A stretch of DNA of 64,000 bases from Brevibacterium spongiae (GCF_026168515.1 NZ_CP093443.1:682001-746000), one strand, 5' to 3'. Numbered from the stretch's first letter, positions 45,467-54,280 are shown. Notes: generated by a model from the sequence alone, not told the origin. Numbers and translations: made by a program.

Positions 45467-46681
45467 TCAGCGGTCGACGTTGCCGGTGAGGACGCCGGCC
45501 AAGGTCAGGGCCATAGCGATGGCCAAAGCGATCGCCGAGGCGACGAAGGCCGCGGCGATGTGGTCGCTCAGGGCCGCGGCGACGAGGGCCGGCCCCACGA
45601 TCTGACCGATGCTGTACCACGACGTCAGCTTCGCTGAGGCGTTCGCGACTCCCATCTGCGTGCCGACGCCGATCGTCATCATGACCACCCCGATGAACGT
45701 GAACCCGAAGAGGGCCGCAGCGATGATGAGGACGGCCGGTGTCGAGCCGAAGACCGCGAGCAGGGCACCGAAGACCTGCAGACAGTAGCAGGCAGTGAGC
45801 GCCTTGACCGTGCCGATGCGGGCGGCGACGGCCGACCAGGTGAGGGGAGAGGCTGCCGTGGCGATTCCGGCGATGAGCCACGTCGAGGCGGCCGCGGTGT
45901 CGCCAAAAACAGGGCCGGCGAGCACCACGAGGTAGGTGCCGATGATGATGTAGCCGCCGCCTTGGAAGAAGTAGCCGGTGGAGAGGATGGCCATGGCTCG
46001 GCGGCGGTTGGCGTCGAAGGGGGAGTCCGCCTCGGCGAGGGTGTCTGTGGCGTTGGGGTTGCTTGTCGCGGTTGGGGTGGTTGTGTCGGGTTTCGGGGAA
46101 GTGGCGGTCGTGTGTGGTGGGATTCGGGCCGGGATCGGCCACGTCCACGCGATGACGGAGAAGATGGCGGACACTGCCGCGCAGATGAGCCACAGCTGAC
46201 GCCAGTCGGCGAAGCTGCCGGCGGCGAGGACGATGGCCCCGGAGACGAGGATGCCGAAGCCCACTCCGCCATACGAGATGCCGCCGTGGTGGGGCTTGCG
46301 GGAGTTCGCGGGGATCCGTTGGGTCACGCACACGAAGATGAGCCCCGAGGCGATTCCCGCGATCGTGCGGATGCTGCCCTGCCAGATGAGGTTCGGCGTC
46401 AGTGCCACCGCCGCCAGTCCCACGGTGGAGACGATGAGGCTGAGGCGGTAGATGAACCGGTTGGGTTCGACCCAGCCGCGGGCGATGACGGCAGTGCCGA
46501 TGAAGTAGCCGACGTAGTTCAGCGTCGCGATCCACGCTCCGGGTGCCGAACTCCAGTGGAGGGCTGCGACCATGAGCGGCAGTGCCGGGGTGTAGAAGAA
46601 CCGGCCCATGCCCATCGCCACCGACAGGCCGAGAGCCCCGCGGACGGGTGTGAGAGAGGGGCTGTTGGGGCGCTCGGGCAC
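45467..46681 (-). CDS. YbfB/YjiJ-family MFS transporter
   Basis: A 404-residue transporter with about twelve helices. The N-terminal SVAMGMGRFFYTPALPLM is the signature of the YbfB/YjiJ branch of the major facilitator superfamily, with LNYVGYFIGTAVIA and GIASGLIFVCVTQRIPA behind it. A long cytoplasmic loop around residues 190-225 is Pro/Thr/Ala-rich (PHTTATSPKPDTTTPTA). The substrate is unknown. The gene stands alone and is divergent from the GH79-like gene at 46882. Confidence 0.82.
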   Translation of the reverse strand: MPERPNSPSLTPVRGALGLSVAMGMGRFFYTPALPLMVAALHWSSAPGAWIATLNYVGYFIGTAVIARGWVEPNRFIYRLSLIVSTVGLAAVALTPNLIWQGSIRTIAGIASGLIFVCVTQRIPANSRKPHHGGISYGGVGFGILVSGAIVLAAGSFADWRQLWLICAAVSAIFSVIAWTWPIPARIPPHTTATSPKPDTTTPTATSNPNATDTLAEADSPFDANRRRAMAILSTGYFFQGGGYIIIGTYLVVLAGPVFGDTAAASTWLIAGIATAASPLTWSAVAARIGTVKALTACYCLQVFGALLAVFGSTPAVLIIAAALFGFTFIGVVMMTIGVGTQMGVANASAKLTSWYSIGQIVGPALVAAALSDHIAAAFVASAIALAIAMALTLAGVLTGNVDR

Positions 46682-46881
46682 AGTTGGTCCTCTCTTCGGG
46701 CGGTTCTTCGGGTGGATGTTCGGGCGGCGGTGTCTCTGACCCTACGATGCCACGAGAACGGGGCGGCCGCCTCGGCGGGAGGGGATGCGGACATTTTGGG
46801 CTGTGTCGGTGGGGTGCGGCGGTTGTGGGATTGTGACTGTGGAAGTTGTTGTATCCGGGCGGACAGGGCAAAGTTATTTCC

Positions 46882-48483
46882 GTGAACATCAGAAGGAGTT
46901 TTCAGGGCGGCGTGCTGGCGCTCGCCCTCGTTCTGTCGGGGTGCTCGTGGTTCGATCCTGATGGTTCATCGCCGACCTCGGACCCGAGTCCCACTCCGAC
47001 CGAATTCGAGCAGTCGAACGTCGACGCTTCAGGGGCAGCTGCCGATATCGCGGTTACCACGGACCAGACCGGTCCACATTTCACTGCCGACAACATCGGA
47101 GTCTCCTTCGAAGCCACCGATCTGGCCGACCCCCGGCTGGATCCGGCGAATTCCAACCTTGACGAGCAGCTGAAGGCACTCGGGTCGCCGGCGCTGCGGT
47201 TCGCCGGCAATGCGCTTGACCGGAGGACGTTCTGGACGTCGAAGGGGGAGAAGCCGAAGCACGGCGAACAGACCACCATCACCCCCGACGACCTCAAGAG
47301 GCTGAAGAAGCTCGTCGATGTCACCGGCTCCACCGTCACCCTCGGCGTTCCGCTGGGTACCTACGATCCGGAACGCGGAGCGGACATGGCCGCGCACGCG
47401 GTCGACATCCTCGGCGATTCCCTCATCGGTCTGGGGATCGGCAATGAACCGAACGGGTACACCGTCGACGATGTTCCCGGTGGTGCCGTGCGCGGCGACG
47501 ATTGGAACGAGGGCAAATACGTCAAGCAGCTCGAAGCGTATGCCAAGGCCATTCATGCGAAGCGTCCCGAGGCGCCGATCATCGGTCCCGACGTCTACGA
47601 CGGCGCATGGATGACGGCCTTCCTGGACTCTGGTGTGAAGAAGAAGACCGCGCTTTCGCAGCATTGGTACCAGCTCTACGACTGTGATTCTTCCTCGGTG
47701 CCTGGCAGGGGTCCGCAGGCGCCGAACCTTATCGAACCCATTGCGAAAGAAGCAGCGAAGAAGAACCTCGGCATCGGGAAATCCAAGGCCGATGCTGCGG
47801 GCCTGCCGCTGTGGCTCGAAGAGACCGGGCCGACGAGCTGCCCGGGCACGAACGACACCTCACTGACGAACGCCTCGGCGCTGTGGGCCGCCGACTACAC
47901 GCTGTACGCGGCGACCCTGGGCGTCGAGCGCATGGCCATGCACTCGATGCTCGGAGCCTGCAAGGGCGGAGCCCCGATGTCGCTGATCTGCGATCCGGCC
48001 GACCGAGGGGACCGGTCGAATGAGTTTCAGGTGAGGCCGAACATGCTCGGGCTGCGGCTGCTGGTGCCGAGCGTTGGCGGACAGTTCACTAAGACTGCGG
48101 TGGCCGGCGGCGGGAACATGAGCGCCTACACGGTTTCGAAGAACGACGGCCGCACCCTGGTCACGACGGTGATCAACGCAAACGACGCGGCGAAGGTGGG
48201 TGGGAACCCGGTGACGGTCTCGATGCCTTCGGGGTTCAGTGTGTCGTCGGCGTCGCAGGTGTTCGGGGAGTCGAACGATGTGAAGAGTGCTACGCAGGTT
48301 GTGTCGGCGAACCCGCTGCCTGATGAGGTGCCTTTTAGCGGGGAGGGGGCATCGGGCACGGAGAGTGCGTCGGCTGGTGCGAGTGCGTCGCCGACGCCAA
48401 GCGGCGGTGTGGGCGATGACGGAAAGCTGCGGATCGACGTGGCTGGGAGCTCGGTGACGGTGTTTATTATGCGCAAGGGGTGA
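46882..48483 (+). CDS. GH79-like glycoside hydrolase lipoprotein
   Basis: A 533-residue secreted lipoprotein. The GTG at 46882 gives VNIRRSFQGGVLALALVL followed by SGC, a lipobox; a Ser/Thr/Pro-rich linker follows. The main domain is a TIM barrel like GH79 heparanase and beta-glucuronidases: LRFAGNALDRRTFW, the acid/base glutamate in LGIGNEPNGY (about residue 189), HWYQLYDC and the probable nucleophile glutamate in PLWLEETGP (about residue 313). A beta domain near the C-terminus and an Ala/Ser-rich insert follow. It may cleave uronic-acid-containing glycans at the cell surface, which is notable because this genome makes UDP-glucuronate. Confidence 0.75.
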   Translation: MNIRRSFQGGVLALALVLSGCSWFDPDGSSPTSDPSPTPTEFEQSNVDASGAAADIAVTTDQTGPHFTADNIGVSFEATDLADPRLDPANSNLDEQLKALGSPALRFAGNALDRRTFWTSKGEKPKHGEQTTITPDDLKRLKKLVDVTGSTVTLGVPLGTYDPERGADMAAHAVDILGDSLIGLGIGNEPNGYTVDDVPGGAVRGDDWNEGKYVKQLEAYAKAIHAKRPEAPIIGPDVYDGAWMTAFLDSGVKKKTALSQHWYQLYDCDSSSVPGRGPQAPNLIEPIAKEAAKKNLGIGKSKADAAGLPLWLEETGPTSCPGTNDTSLTNASALWAADYTLYAATLGVERMAMHSMLGACKGGAPMSLICDPADRGDRSNEFQVRPNMLGLRLLVPSVGGQFTKTAVAGGGNMSAYTVSKNDGRTLVTTVINANDAAKVGGNPVTVSMPSGFSVSSASQVFGESNDVKSATQVVSANPLPDEVPFSGEGASGTESASAGASASPTPSGGVGDDGKLRIDVAGSSVTVFIMRKG

Positions 48484-48579
48484 GGGGTGCACATACCTCC
48501 CACATGGCGGAAGACTGTACAGAGTGTGAAGTCCGATTCCCGCCAGCTGCATGGCCACCCGAAGAACTAGGCTCTGGCC

Positions 48580-48948
48580 ATGATCAGCTCTCTGCCTGGC
48601 GCAGCAGCCTTTGACCCAAATGACATGCCGTGGGAAGTGACGCACGATGATGGTACGAAACCTGCGACTCTCGTCGGCACCCGGAGCCCTGGCGAAATTT
48701 TCTCCTATGCATTCTTCATTCCCGCTGGTGTCTACGACGGACCACACTCACACTCAGCCGCTGCCCATCTCCATGTAGCGGCTGGCGAACTGCAACTTGG
48801 ATACGGTCCGGTGCTCGATCTCGGCGCTACCAGAACCTACCCATCGGGATCATTCCTATATGTAGCAGCAGGAGCCGCACACTTTGATGGCGCCGATGTG
48901 GATACTGTGATCGTTGGAACCGCAATCGGTCCTTGGAGCACTGAATAA
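48580..48948 (+). CDS. Small cupin-fold protein
   Basis: A 122-residue protein with a single double-stranded beta-helix. FSYAFFIPAGVYDGPHSHSA and AHLHVAAGELQLGYG follow the cupin motif 1 pattern with the metal-binding histidines in PHSHSAAAHLH; motif 2 is SGSFLYVAAGAAHFDGAD. The function is unknown; it could be a metal-dependent enzyme or a sugar-binding sensor. There is no clear ribosome site at ATG 48580. It stands alone on the plus strand. Confidence 0.7.
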   Translation: MISSLPGAAAFDPNDMPWEVTHDDGTKPATLVGTRSPGEIFSYAFFIPAGVYDGPHSHSAAAHLHVAAGELQLGYGPVLDLGATRTYPSGSFLYVAAGAAHFDGADVDTVIVGTAIGPWSTE

Positions 48949-49064
48949 TGTGTAAGCTGCTTGGCTCGCAATCAGGATTCACGACACAGCCATGTCGGGA
49001 TCGCGCCGACCACGACAGCCATCGCCTAAAATCAACGGCCCGTAATCAGCGAGGAGGCTGACCC

Positions 49065-50021
49065 GTGGCAACATCGACGACGTCCCAGCCCTTTAGCGGT
49101 GCCCCGTTCGACAATGCCTCGGTGGCCGGACGCTTGGCAGAACTGCCTGCAACCGCCGACGCCGAAGCGCTGACCGTGTCCACTGACCAAGGGGAGTTCA
49201 CCGCTTTCCGAGCAACGCCCGCGCGCCCGAACCATGACCTCGGTGACGCGGTCCTTCTGCACGGGTGGCCGGAATTCGCCTCGTGCTGGGAGAAGACAGG
49301 GGCGCTGCTCCTCGAGCAGGGAATGGGTGTGTTCGCCTATGACCAACGAGGATATTCGCCGGGAGTGCGTCCGGAACCTGTGGGGGAGTACACGATCGCA
49401 CATCTGGTCGCTGACCTCGACGAAGTCTCCCGCGCGGCGGGACTCGAACGCTTCCACCTCGTCGGTCATGATTGGGGCGGACTGGTCGCGTGGCCCTTTG
49501 CCGCGAACCACCCGCAGCGTCTGCACACCTGCACCATCGTGTCGACCCCGCACCCCAGAGCGCTGGGCAAACAGCTGAAGACGGACGACGATCAGCATGA
49601 ACGCATGGGCTATATGCGGTCGATCCAAGACCACCCGGAGGGAGTGGCCCGAACATTGCTGCGCGATGACGGAAAGAAGCTGGTCAACCTCTACGGCGGC
49701 GCCGTCTCCGAAGATCTCGCAGCCTCCTATGTTGCGCGATTCAGTGAGCCAGGGGCCTTTCTGTCCGTGCTCAAGTACTACCAAGCGATGGATGGCCGCG
49801 ATCGGACGCCGACCACTCCCATCACCGTGCCCACGAGCCTCATCTGGGGCAGCGAGGACATCGCCTTCTCCCGCGCGACCGCAGAACTCAGCGCTCGCTA
49901 CGTCGAAGGGCCTTATCGTTTTGTCCCTCTCGAGGGCGCGTCTCACTGGCTCCCCGAATCACACCCGAACGACATCGCTTCCACGGTCATCAACCAGGCA
50001 CGGGAACACGCGGCGAATTAG
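49065..50021 (+). CDS. Alpha/beta hydrolase, epoxide-hydrolase-like
   Basis: A 318-residue alpha/beta hydrolase. The oxyanion motif is LLHGWPEFASCWE, the nucleophile elbow LVGHDWGGLVAW has an aspartate as nucleophile (about residue 135), the acid is in IWGSEDIAF and the histidine in LEGASHWLPE. An aspartate nucleophile plus HGWP fits epoxide hydrolases and haloalkane dehalogenases rather than esterases. The GTG at 49065 has GAGGAGG upstream. The cap domain lies around residues 150-215. Its substrate is unknown. Confidence 0.82.
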   Translation: MATSTTSQPFSGAPFDNASVAGRLAELPATADAEALTVSTDQGEFTAFRATPARPNHDLGDAVLLHGWPEFASCWEKTGALLLEQGMGVFAYDQRGYSPGVRPEPVGEYTIAHLVADLDEVSRAAGLERFHLVGHDWGGLVAWPFAANHPQRLHTCTIVSTPHPRALGKQLKTDDDQHERMGYMRSIQDHPEGVARTLLRDDGKKLVNLYGGAVSEDLAASYVARFSEPGAFLSVLKYYQAMDGRDRTPTTPITVPTSLIWGSEDIAFSRATAELSARYVEGPYRFVPLEGASHWLPESHPNDIASTVINQAREHAAN

Positions 50022-50077
50022 AGGCGTGCGATTCAGTTTAATGGTGTTGTGCACGTTTGTTCCGTATCGTCATATAC

Positions 50078-50578
50078 ATGGGCAGGCCACGATCTGACTA
50101 CACTGAGCCTCTATCGGCAGACGAGCGTGCCTTCTTGCTTGAGGCCACCGATCTCACAGAAGAGGATCTGACTCCGCAGGCATATGAAGCTGCGCGCATC
50201 CAGATCGCTGAGGACCGGGCGCTTGCAGAGAAAGAGGCGCGTGACTCTGCTCTGACGATTGGCGAGGTGTGCGAACTGCTGGGACGGCAAGATGCCAGTA
50301 TCCGCCGCTCGCAGTTGGCCGGTGACCTGTACGCCCTGCCCTCCAATAGCGGGCTCGCAACACTGTTTCCAGCTTGGCAGTTCGCAGGCAACCAGGTGGT
50401 TCCGGGGCTGCGCACAATCATCCCGAACTTTCCGCCATATGAGCATCCGCTGACTATTCAGCAGTTCATGACAGATGCGAACGATGAGCTGGACGGCAGG
50501 TCGCCGGTCGAGTGGCTGAACGCCGGACGTGCCGTCGAAACAGTGGCTTCGCTGGTTGCTGAGTTGGGTTACGAATGA
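50078..50578 (+). CDS. ParS/MbcA-type antitoxin-like protein (first copy)
   Basis: A 166-residue protein. TIGEVCELLGRQDASIRRSQ is a helix-turn-helix, followed by LFPAWQF and the C-terminal toxin-binding pattern of the MbcA/ParS/Xre (DUF2384-like) family, LDGRSPVEWLNAGRAVETV. The intact second copy at 50908 has the same order (TLFPAFQF, GDRSPLELLDAGE). I chose the ATG at 50078 (MGRPRSDYTEPLS); an earlier in-frame start at 50057 is possible. A truncated frame starts over its stop codon and may be the remnant of its toxin. Confidence 0.68.
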   Translation: MGRPRSDYTEPLSADERAFLLEATDLTEEDLTPQAYEAARIQIAEDRALAEKEARDSALTIGEVCELLGRQDASIRRSQLAGDLYALPSNSGLATLFPAWQFAGNQVVPGLRTIIPNFPPYEHPLTIQQFMTDANDELDGRSPVEWLNAGRAVETVASLVAELGYE

Positions 50579-50730
50579 TCCTCGCTCGGTCGAGCCACCC
50601 GCACATGCCGCGAGTTCCAGTGACGTTTCCACCAGAATCCGTATACCAGCACACCGAAGCTTTGCGGCGAATACACACGACGTCGGGCTCCCGCCCGGAC
50701 GATCGCGTTGCTGAACCTGACCGGAGATGA
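50575..50730 (+). pseudogene. Possible remnant of a RES-domain toxin
   Basis: The ATG overlaps the antitoxin-like stop (ATGA), exactly where a RES toxin gene would begin. The 51 codons read MPRVPVTFPPESVYQHTEAL then RRIHTTSGSRPDD, which resembles the start of RES proteins (a PP-x-x-Y/W-R-x-H-like entry), and then stop. The rest of a toxin gene is missing before the GTTGACA repeats. The similarity is weak and judged by eye. Confidence 0.35.
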
Positions 50731-50828
50731 AAGCTCTGGGGAATTGAGTGCTGCCCCGCGGAGTCTCTGCAACACCGACCCTCTCCCGCGCTCTCGAGTG
50801 CGACGATGTTCGCGTCATGGCGATGGAA

Positions 50829-50884
50829 GTTGACATGGTTGACAGTACGACCGCGTGGAGACAGAATAGTTGACACAGTTGACA
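50829..50884 (+). promoter_or_regulatory. Four GTTGACA repeats upstream of the RES-Xre operon
   Basis: GTTGACA occurs at 50829, 50838, 50869 and 50878. The copies form two tandem pairs with a 9-bp period, and the pairs are 40 bp apart, all on the plus strand. The antitoxin GTG lies 24 bp after the last copy, with GGAGG between. They look like operator iterons, and TTGACA is also a consensus -35 element. Confidence 0.6.
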
Positions 50885-50907
50885 TCACTTCAGGTGGAGG
50901 TCCGATC

Positions 50908-51432
50908 GTGAATTCACCGACCGCTGAGCAGCAACGGCGAGATGCGAATGAGCGTGCAATTCTTGAAGCCGTCCGGCGCGAGCTCGCCGAAGTTCCGGCG
51001 GCTGACCTGGAGAACGTCAAAGATGCCGAAGCACTCGGCTCCAAAATGGTCGCCATGGTTCCGCGGAGCGCGGGGGGCCAGCTAGGCAGAATCATCGGCC
51101 CTGTGTACTCCACGAAGGCTTTGATGACGATGTGGAAGATCACTCGTCAAGGTGTGAGTAAGAGGGTCAGTGATGGACGCCTTTTTGTGCTGACTGTTCA
51201 AGGTCGCACATTGTTTCCCGCGTTCCAGTTCGACGGCAAACGGGTTCGTGAAGACGTACTGCACCTCGTCGGCCTTCTGTGCGATTCAGCGGATCCGTTC
51301 ACTATCGCACAGTGGCTTCGTACACCGCTGGGCGAAGCCGGGGACCGATCACCGCTTGAGCTGCTTGATGCTGGAGAGAATGCTCTGGCGGAGAACCTCG
51401 CCAAGTGCAGCGTCTCTCGTTGGTCTGCGTGA
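50908..51432 (+). CDS. RES-Xre system antitoxin (MbcA/ParS family)
   Basis: A 174-residue antitoxin. Residues about 62-95 hold a helix-turn-helix (YSTKALMTMWKITRQGVSKR), followed by LFPAFQFDGKRV and the toxin-binding tail IAQWLRTPLGEAGDRSPLEL then LDAGENALAENLAK. In MbcTA-type pairs the antitoxin blocks the toxin active site and represses its own operon. The GTG at 50908 follows GGAGG; a longer frame to 50806 lies across the operator repeats. It overlaps the toxin gene by 4 bp (GTGA). Confidence 0.8.
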   Translation: MNSPTAEQQRRDANERAILEAVRRELAEVPAADLENVKDAEALGSKMVAMVPRSAGGQLGRIIGPVYSTKALMTMWKITRQGVSKRVSDGRLFVLTVQGRTLFPAFQFDGKRVREDVLHLVGLLCDSADPFTIAQWLRTPLGEAGDRSPLELLDAGENALAENLAKCSVSRWSA

Positions 51433-52079
51433 GTCGACGCCGAGTGATGAGCAGAGAAGCTGTTGCGCAGCGCCATCCGCATCCCGACCAAGATCTGAGC
51501 ACTTTCCCCACACGGCCCGTCGATGCGGGTACGCGATGGAGACGGGGACACCGTCACGAGCACGAGCCATGGTTCTTTTCCTCGGACGGGAAAGGTCGGT
51601 TCAATCTCTCCGAACCATTCGGAACTTGCTATTTGGCTAGCAGCGACGCCGTGGCCGCCCGTGAAAGCATCGGTCCCGATATAGCTCGGTCTGGGGTCGT
51701 CACCACGACCTTTCTCGAAGGCAGAGTCGTCTCGAGCTTGACCCTGGCAGAGCCGGTGAAGGCGGCGCATGTATCGAGTAACGACGCTTTCCCGTATGGG
51801 GTCACGTCCGAGCTGTGCTCAATGGAGCAATATCAGATTCCTCGGCAGTGGGCTCATAGTCTGCACGAGTCTGGATTCGAGGGCATTTGGTACCACCCGC
51901 GATTCTCTCCGGGAGCAGATTCGCGTGCCATCGCGCTCTTCGGTCCTGCTGGTGCGGCGACGGGAGAAATCCACGAGCAGAAGACTCTTCGTGCGGTCGT
52001 TGAGGATATGGCGATTGTCGTTGTCGATCCCGACAGCCTGGACGAGTTCGAGATCCTCGACGAGCCGCCTGAAATGTAG
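51429..52079 (+). CDS. RES-domain toxin
   Basis: A 216-residue RES-domain protein. The N-terminal RWRRGHRHEHEPWFFSSDGK and GRFNLSEPFGTCYLASS match the RES entry (arginine, tyrosine and the G-R-F-N/D segment), and the C-terminal DSRAIALFGP includes the usual serine region. Known members such as MbcT destroy NAD+ by phosphorolysis or hydrolysis and arrest or kill the cell when free of antitoxin. The GTG at 51429 overlaps the antitoxin stop; an alternative start is ATG 51447. It is separated from dctA by a strong bidirectional terminator. Confidence 0.8.
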   Translation: MSRRRVMSREAVAQRHPHPDQDLSTFPTRPVDAGTRWRRGHRHEHEPWFFSSDGKGRFNLSEPFGTCYLASSDAVAARESIGPDIARSGVVTTTFLEGRVVSSLTLAEPVKAAHVSSNDAFPYGVTSELCSMEQYQIPRQWAHSLHESGFEGIWYHPRFSPGADSRAIALFGPAGAATGEIHEQKTLRAVVEDMAIVVVDPDSLDEFEILDEPPEM

Positions 52080-52170
52080 TTTCACGACGGCCCGGAGGAC
52101 CGCTGTGAACCCACCAGGGTGTCAGCCGATGACATGACGATACTGCGCCCCGCCTCGGCGAGGGGAGACG

Positions 52171-52225
52171 AAACACCACGGGTGCCGGCATTCTCACGAT
52201 GAGGACGACGGCACCCGTGGTGTTT
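52171..52225. terminator. Bidirectional terminator between RES toxin and dctA
   Basis: AAACACCACGGGTGCCG and its exact complement form a 17-bp stem with a 21-nt loop. A-rich and T-rich stem bases at the outer edges suit termination from both convergent genes. Confidence 0.75.
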
Positions 52226-52247
52226 GTGGCGCGGGAGCAACCGGAGG

Positions 52248-53678
52248 TCAGCTCACGACGCCGGACTTCGCCTGGCTATCGGCGGCCACGGTGGTCTGCG
52301 GATCGGGCAGGGCCGCGTCCGCCTCGGGGGCATTCGTCGGCGTTCCGTGAACGTCGGGTTCGAGCGAGAGCTCGTCGAACGGGTTCTGACCGGACAGGGT
52401 GGCGCGGGCCTGGTCCATGTCGATCTCGCCGGTCCACTTGCCGATGAGCAGGGTGGCCACGGCGTTGCCGGTGAAGTTCGTCAGGGCACGGCACTCGGAC
52501 ATGAACTTGTCGATGCCGACGATGACGCCCATGCCGTCGAGCAGCTCGGGGCGGTGCGACTGCAGGCCGGCGGCGAGCGTGGCCAGGCCAGCACCGGTGA
52601 CTCCGGCAGCGCCCTTCGACGCGATGATCATGAATACCAGCAGCGAGATCTGCTCGGGGATCGACATCGGCATGCCCATCGCCGAGGACACGAACAGCGA
52701 AGCCATGGTCAGGTAGATCGCGGTGCCGTCGAGGTTGAACGAGTAGCCGGTGGGCACCGTGATGCCCACGACCGGCTTCGAAACACCGGCATGCTCCATC
52801 TTCGCGATGAGGCGCGGCAGAGCCGACTCCGACGACGAGGTCGAGAAGATGAGCAGGAACTCACGGGCCAGGTACTTCAGCAGCAGGAAGATGTTCAGGC
52901 CGGTGACGATCTTGAGCAGACCGCCCAAGACGATGACGATGAACAGCGCGCAGGTGAGGTAGAAGGCTCCCATGAGGGTCGCCATCGCACCGATCGCGGC
53001 CCAGCCGGTCTTGCCGACGACCGCGGCGATCGCGCCGAAGGCACCGACGGGGGCGGCCCACATGATCATCATCATGAGCTTGAAGACCACTGCCTGGATG
53101 TGCTTGATGCCGGTGAGCACGGGCTCGCCGGCCTTGCCCATCGACTGCAGGGCGAATCCGACGAGGAGCGCGAGCACCAGCGTCGGCAGCACCGGGATGT
53201 CACCGGGGATGAGGCTCATGAGGAAGCCGACCATGCCGCCTTCCTCACCGCCGGCGGCCTCCTCATACGGCTGGAGGTGGAGTCCGTCGCCGGGGTGGAT
53301 GAAGTTGCCGACGACGAGGCCGATGACCAGGGCGAAGGTCGCCATGACGAGGAAGTAGATGAGCGCGAGTCCGCCGACCTTGCCGACGGTGGCGGCCTTC
53401 GCCACGGATCCGACGCCCAAGACGATGGTGCAGAAGATGACCGGGGCGATGATCATCTTGATGAGTGCGACGAACGCCTTGCCCAGGGGTTCCAGCGCGA
53501 TTCCGGCATCCGGGGCGATGAGCCCGATGGCGGCACCGGCGAACACGGCGACGATGACCATGATGTAGAGCCAGTGAGTGCGATCCTTCTTCCGCTGCGG
53601 GGCTCCCTGATCGGTAGCCGCTGCGGTGGCGTTCCCCGTGTTCGGGGATCCGCCGTTCTGTTGTGGCGACATTGCCAT
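52248..53678 (-). CDS. dctA: C4-dicarboxylate:cation symporter
   Basis: A 476-residue DAACS-family transporter with the GltPh fold. Marker sequences are HWLYIMVIVAVFAGAAIG, MIIAPVIFCTIVLGVG, hairpin 1 STSSSESALPRLI, the conserved IGITVPTGYSFNLDGTAIY and hairpin 2 ASKGAAGVTGAGLATLAAGL. It imports succinate, fumarate or malate. The ATG at 53678 has GGAGG 4 nt upstream; another in-frame ATG lies at 53672. A 30-residue Gln/Asn/Thr-rich N-terminal tail is unusual for the family. The CitA/CitB-type system at 56589 could regulate it. Confidence 0.9.
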   Translation of the reverse strand: MAMSPQQNGGSPNTGNATAAATDQGAPQRKKDRTHWLYIMVIVAVFAGAAIGLIAPDAGIALEPLGKAFVALIKMIIAPVIFCTIVLGVGSVAKAATVGKVGGLALIYFLVMATFALVIGLVVGNFIHPGDGLHLQPYEEAAGGEEGGMVGFLMSLIPGDIPVLPTLVLALLVGFALQSMGKAGEPVLTGIKHIQAVVFKLMMMIMWAAPVGAFGAIAAVVGKTGWAAIGAMATLMGAFYLTCALFIVIVLGGLLKIVTGLNIFLLLKYLAREFLLIFSTSSSESALPRLIAKMEHAGVSKPVVGITVPTGYSFNLDGTAIYLTMASLFVSSAMGMPMSIPEQISLLVFMIIASKGAAGVTGAGLATLAAGLQSHRPELLDGMGVIVGIDKFMSECRALTNFTGNAVATLLIGKWTGEIDMDQARATLSGQNPFDELSLEPDVHGTPTNAPEADAALPDPQTTVAADSQAKSGVVS

Positions 53679-53872
53679 GATTCCTCCAAATGCTGTTCGC
53701 AACCCCACCCGTCGGTGGATGTGATTGCGCGCGACTGCTGGCCGCGGTGGTGATGTACCCGACAACTGTGCCAGCCGGTGTGATCGGTGTCTCGGTTGCG
53801 TTCATAGTGTTCACAGACACGCTTGACGGCTAATGTGGGAGCGTCAGGACACTCTTAAGAAGGAGCACTCAC

Positions 53873-54280
53873 GTGAAGATCACCAACGCCCTCCTGCGCG
53901 CAGTTCCCGGCGCATTCATCCTCAACTCCGGCATCGGCAAGCTCGGTCTCGACGAGGAATCCGCGGCCGGCCTCCAGCAGATGGCCGCCAATGGTGTTCC
54001 CATGGTCGAAAACCTCACCCCTGCCCAGTTCGGGAAGTTCCTCTCCTACGGCGAGATCGCCGTCGGCGCCGCCCTGCTGCTGCCCTTCGTGCCCACCCGC
54101 ATCGCCGGTGCGGCCCTGACGACGTTTGCCGCCGGGCTCGTGTCGAACTACTTCTCCATCGACTCGATGACCGAAGAGGACGGCATCCGCCCATCGCAGG
54201 ACGGCACCGCCGTGGCCAAGGACACCTGGCTGGCCGCAATCGGACTGTCCCTCCTGCTCAACGGGTCCAGCAAGAAGTGA
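53873..54280 (+). CDS. DoxX-like membrane protein
   Basis: A 135-residue protein with about four hydrophobic segments: LLRAVPGAFILNSGIGKLGL at the N-terminus, FGKFLSYGEIAVGAALLLPF, ALTTFAAGLVSNYF and WLAAIGLSLLL. The order and the small charged loops resemble the DoxX family of small quinone-pathway-related membrane proteins. The GTG at 53873 has AAGAAGGAG upstream. It stands alone, with a short terminator hairpin following at 54294. Confidence 0.68.
   Translation: MKITNALLRAVPGAFILNSGIGKLGLDEESAAGLQQMAANGVPMVENLTPAQFGKFLSYGEIAVGAALLLPFVPTRIAGAALTTFAAGLVSNYFSIDSMTEEDGIRPSQDGTAVAKDTWLAAIGLSLLLNGSSKK

Noticed and set aside
45216..45605. A 129-codon plus-strand frame between the PucR-type and MFS genes
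   Set aside because: It runs into antisense sequence of the MFS gene and shows no motif or start signal.
45456..46889. A long minus-strand frame overlapping the MFS gene in another frame, and a 307-codon plus-strand frame over the same stretch
   Set aside because: Both are Arg/His/Pro- or Gly/Asp-rich without domains; the MFS frame carries the real transmembrane pattern.
49032..49946. A 304-codon minus-strand frame opposite the alpha/beta hydrolase
   Set aside because: Antisense composition only; the plus strand has the full catalytic triad pattern.
52224..53753. A 509-codon plus-strand frame opposite dctA
   Set aside because: It is Asp/His/Arg/Gly-rich and mirrors the codon pattern of the transporter on the other strand; the minus-strand protein has clear DctA motifs.
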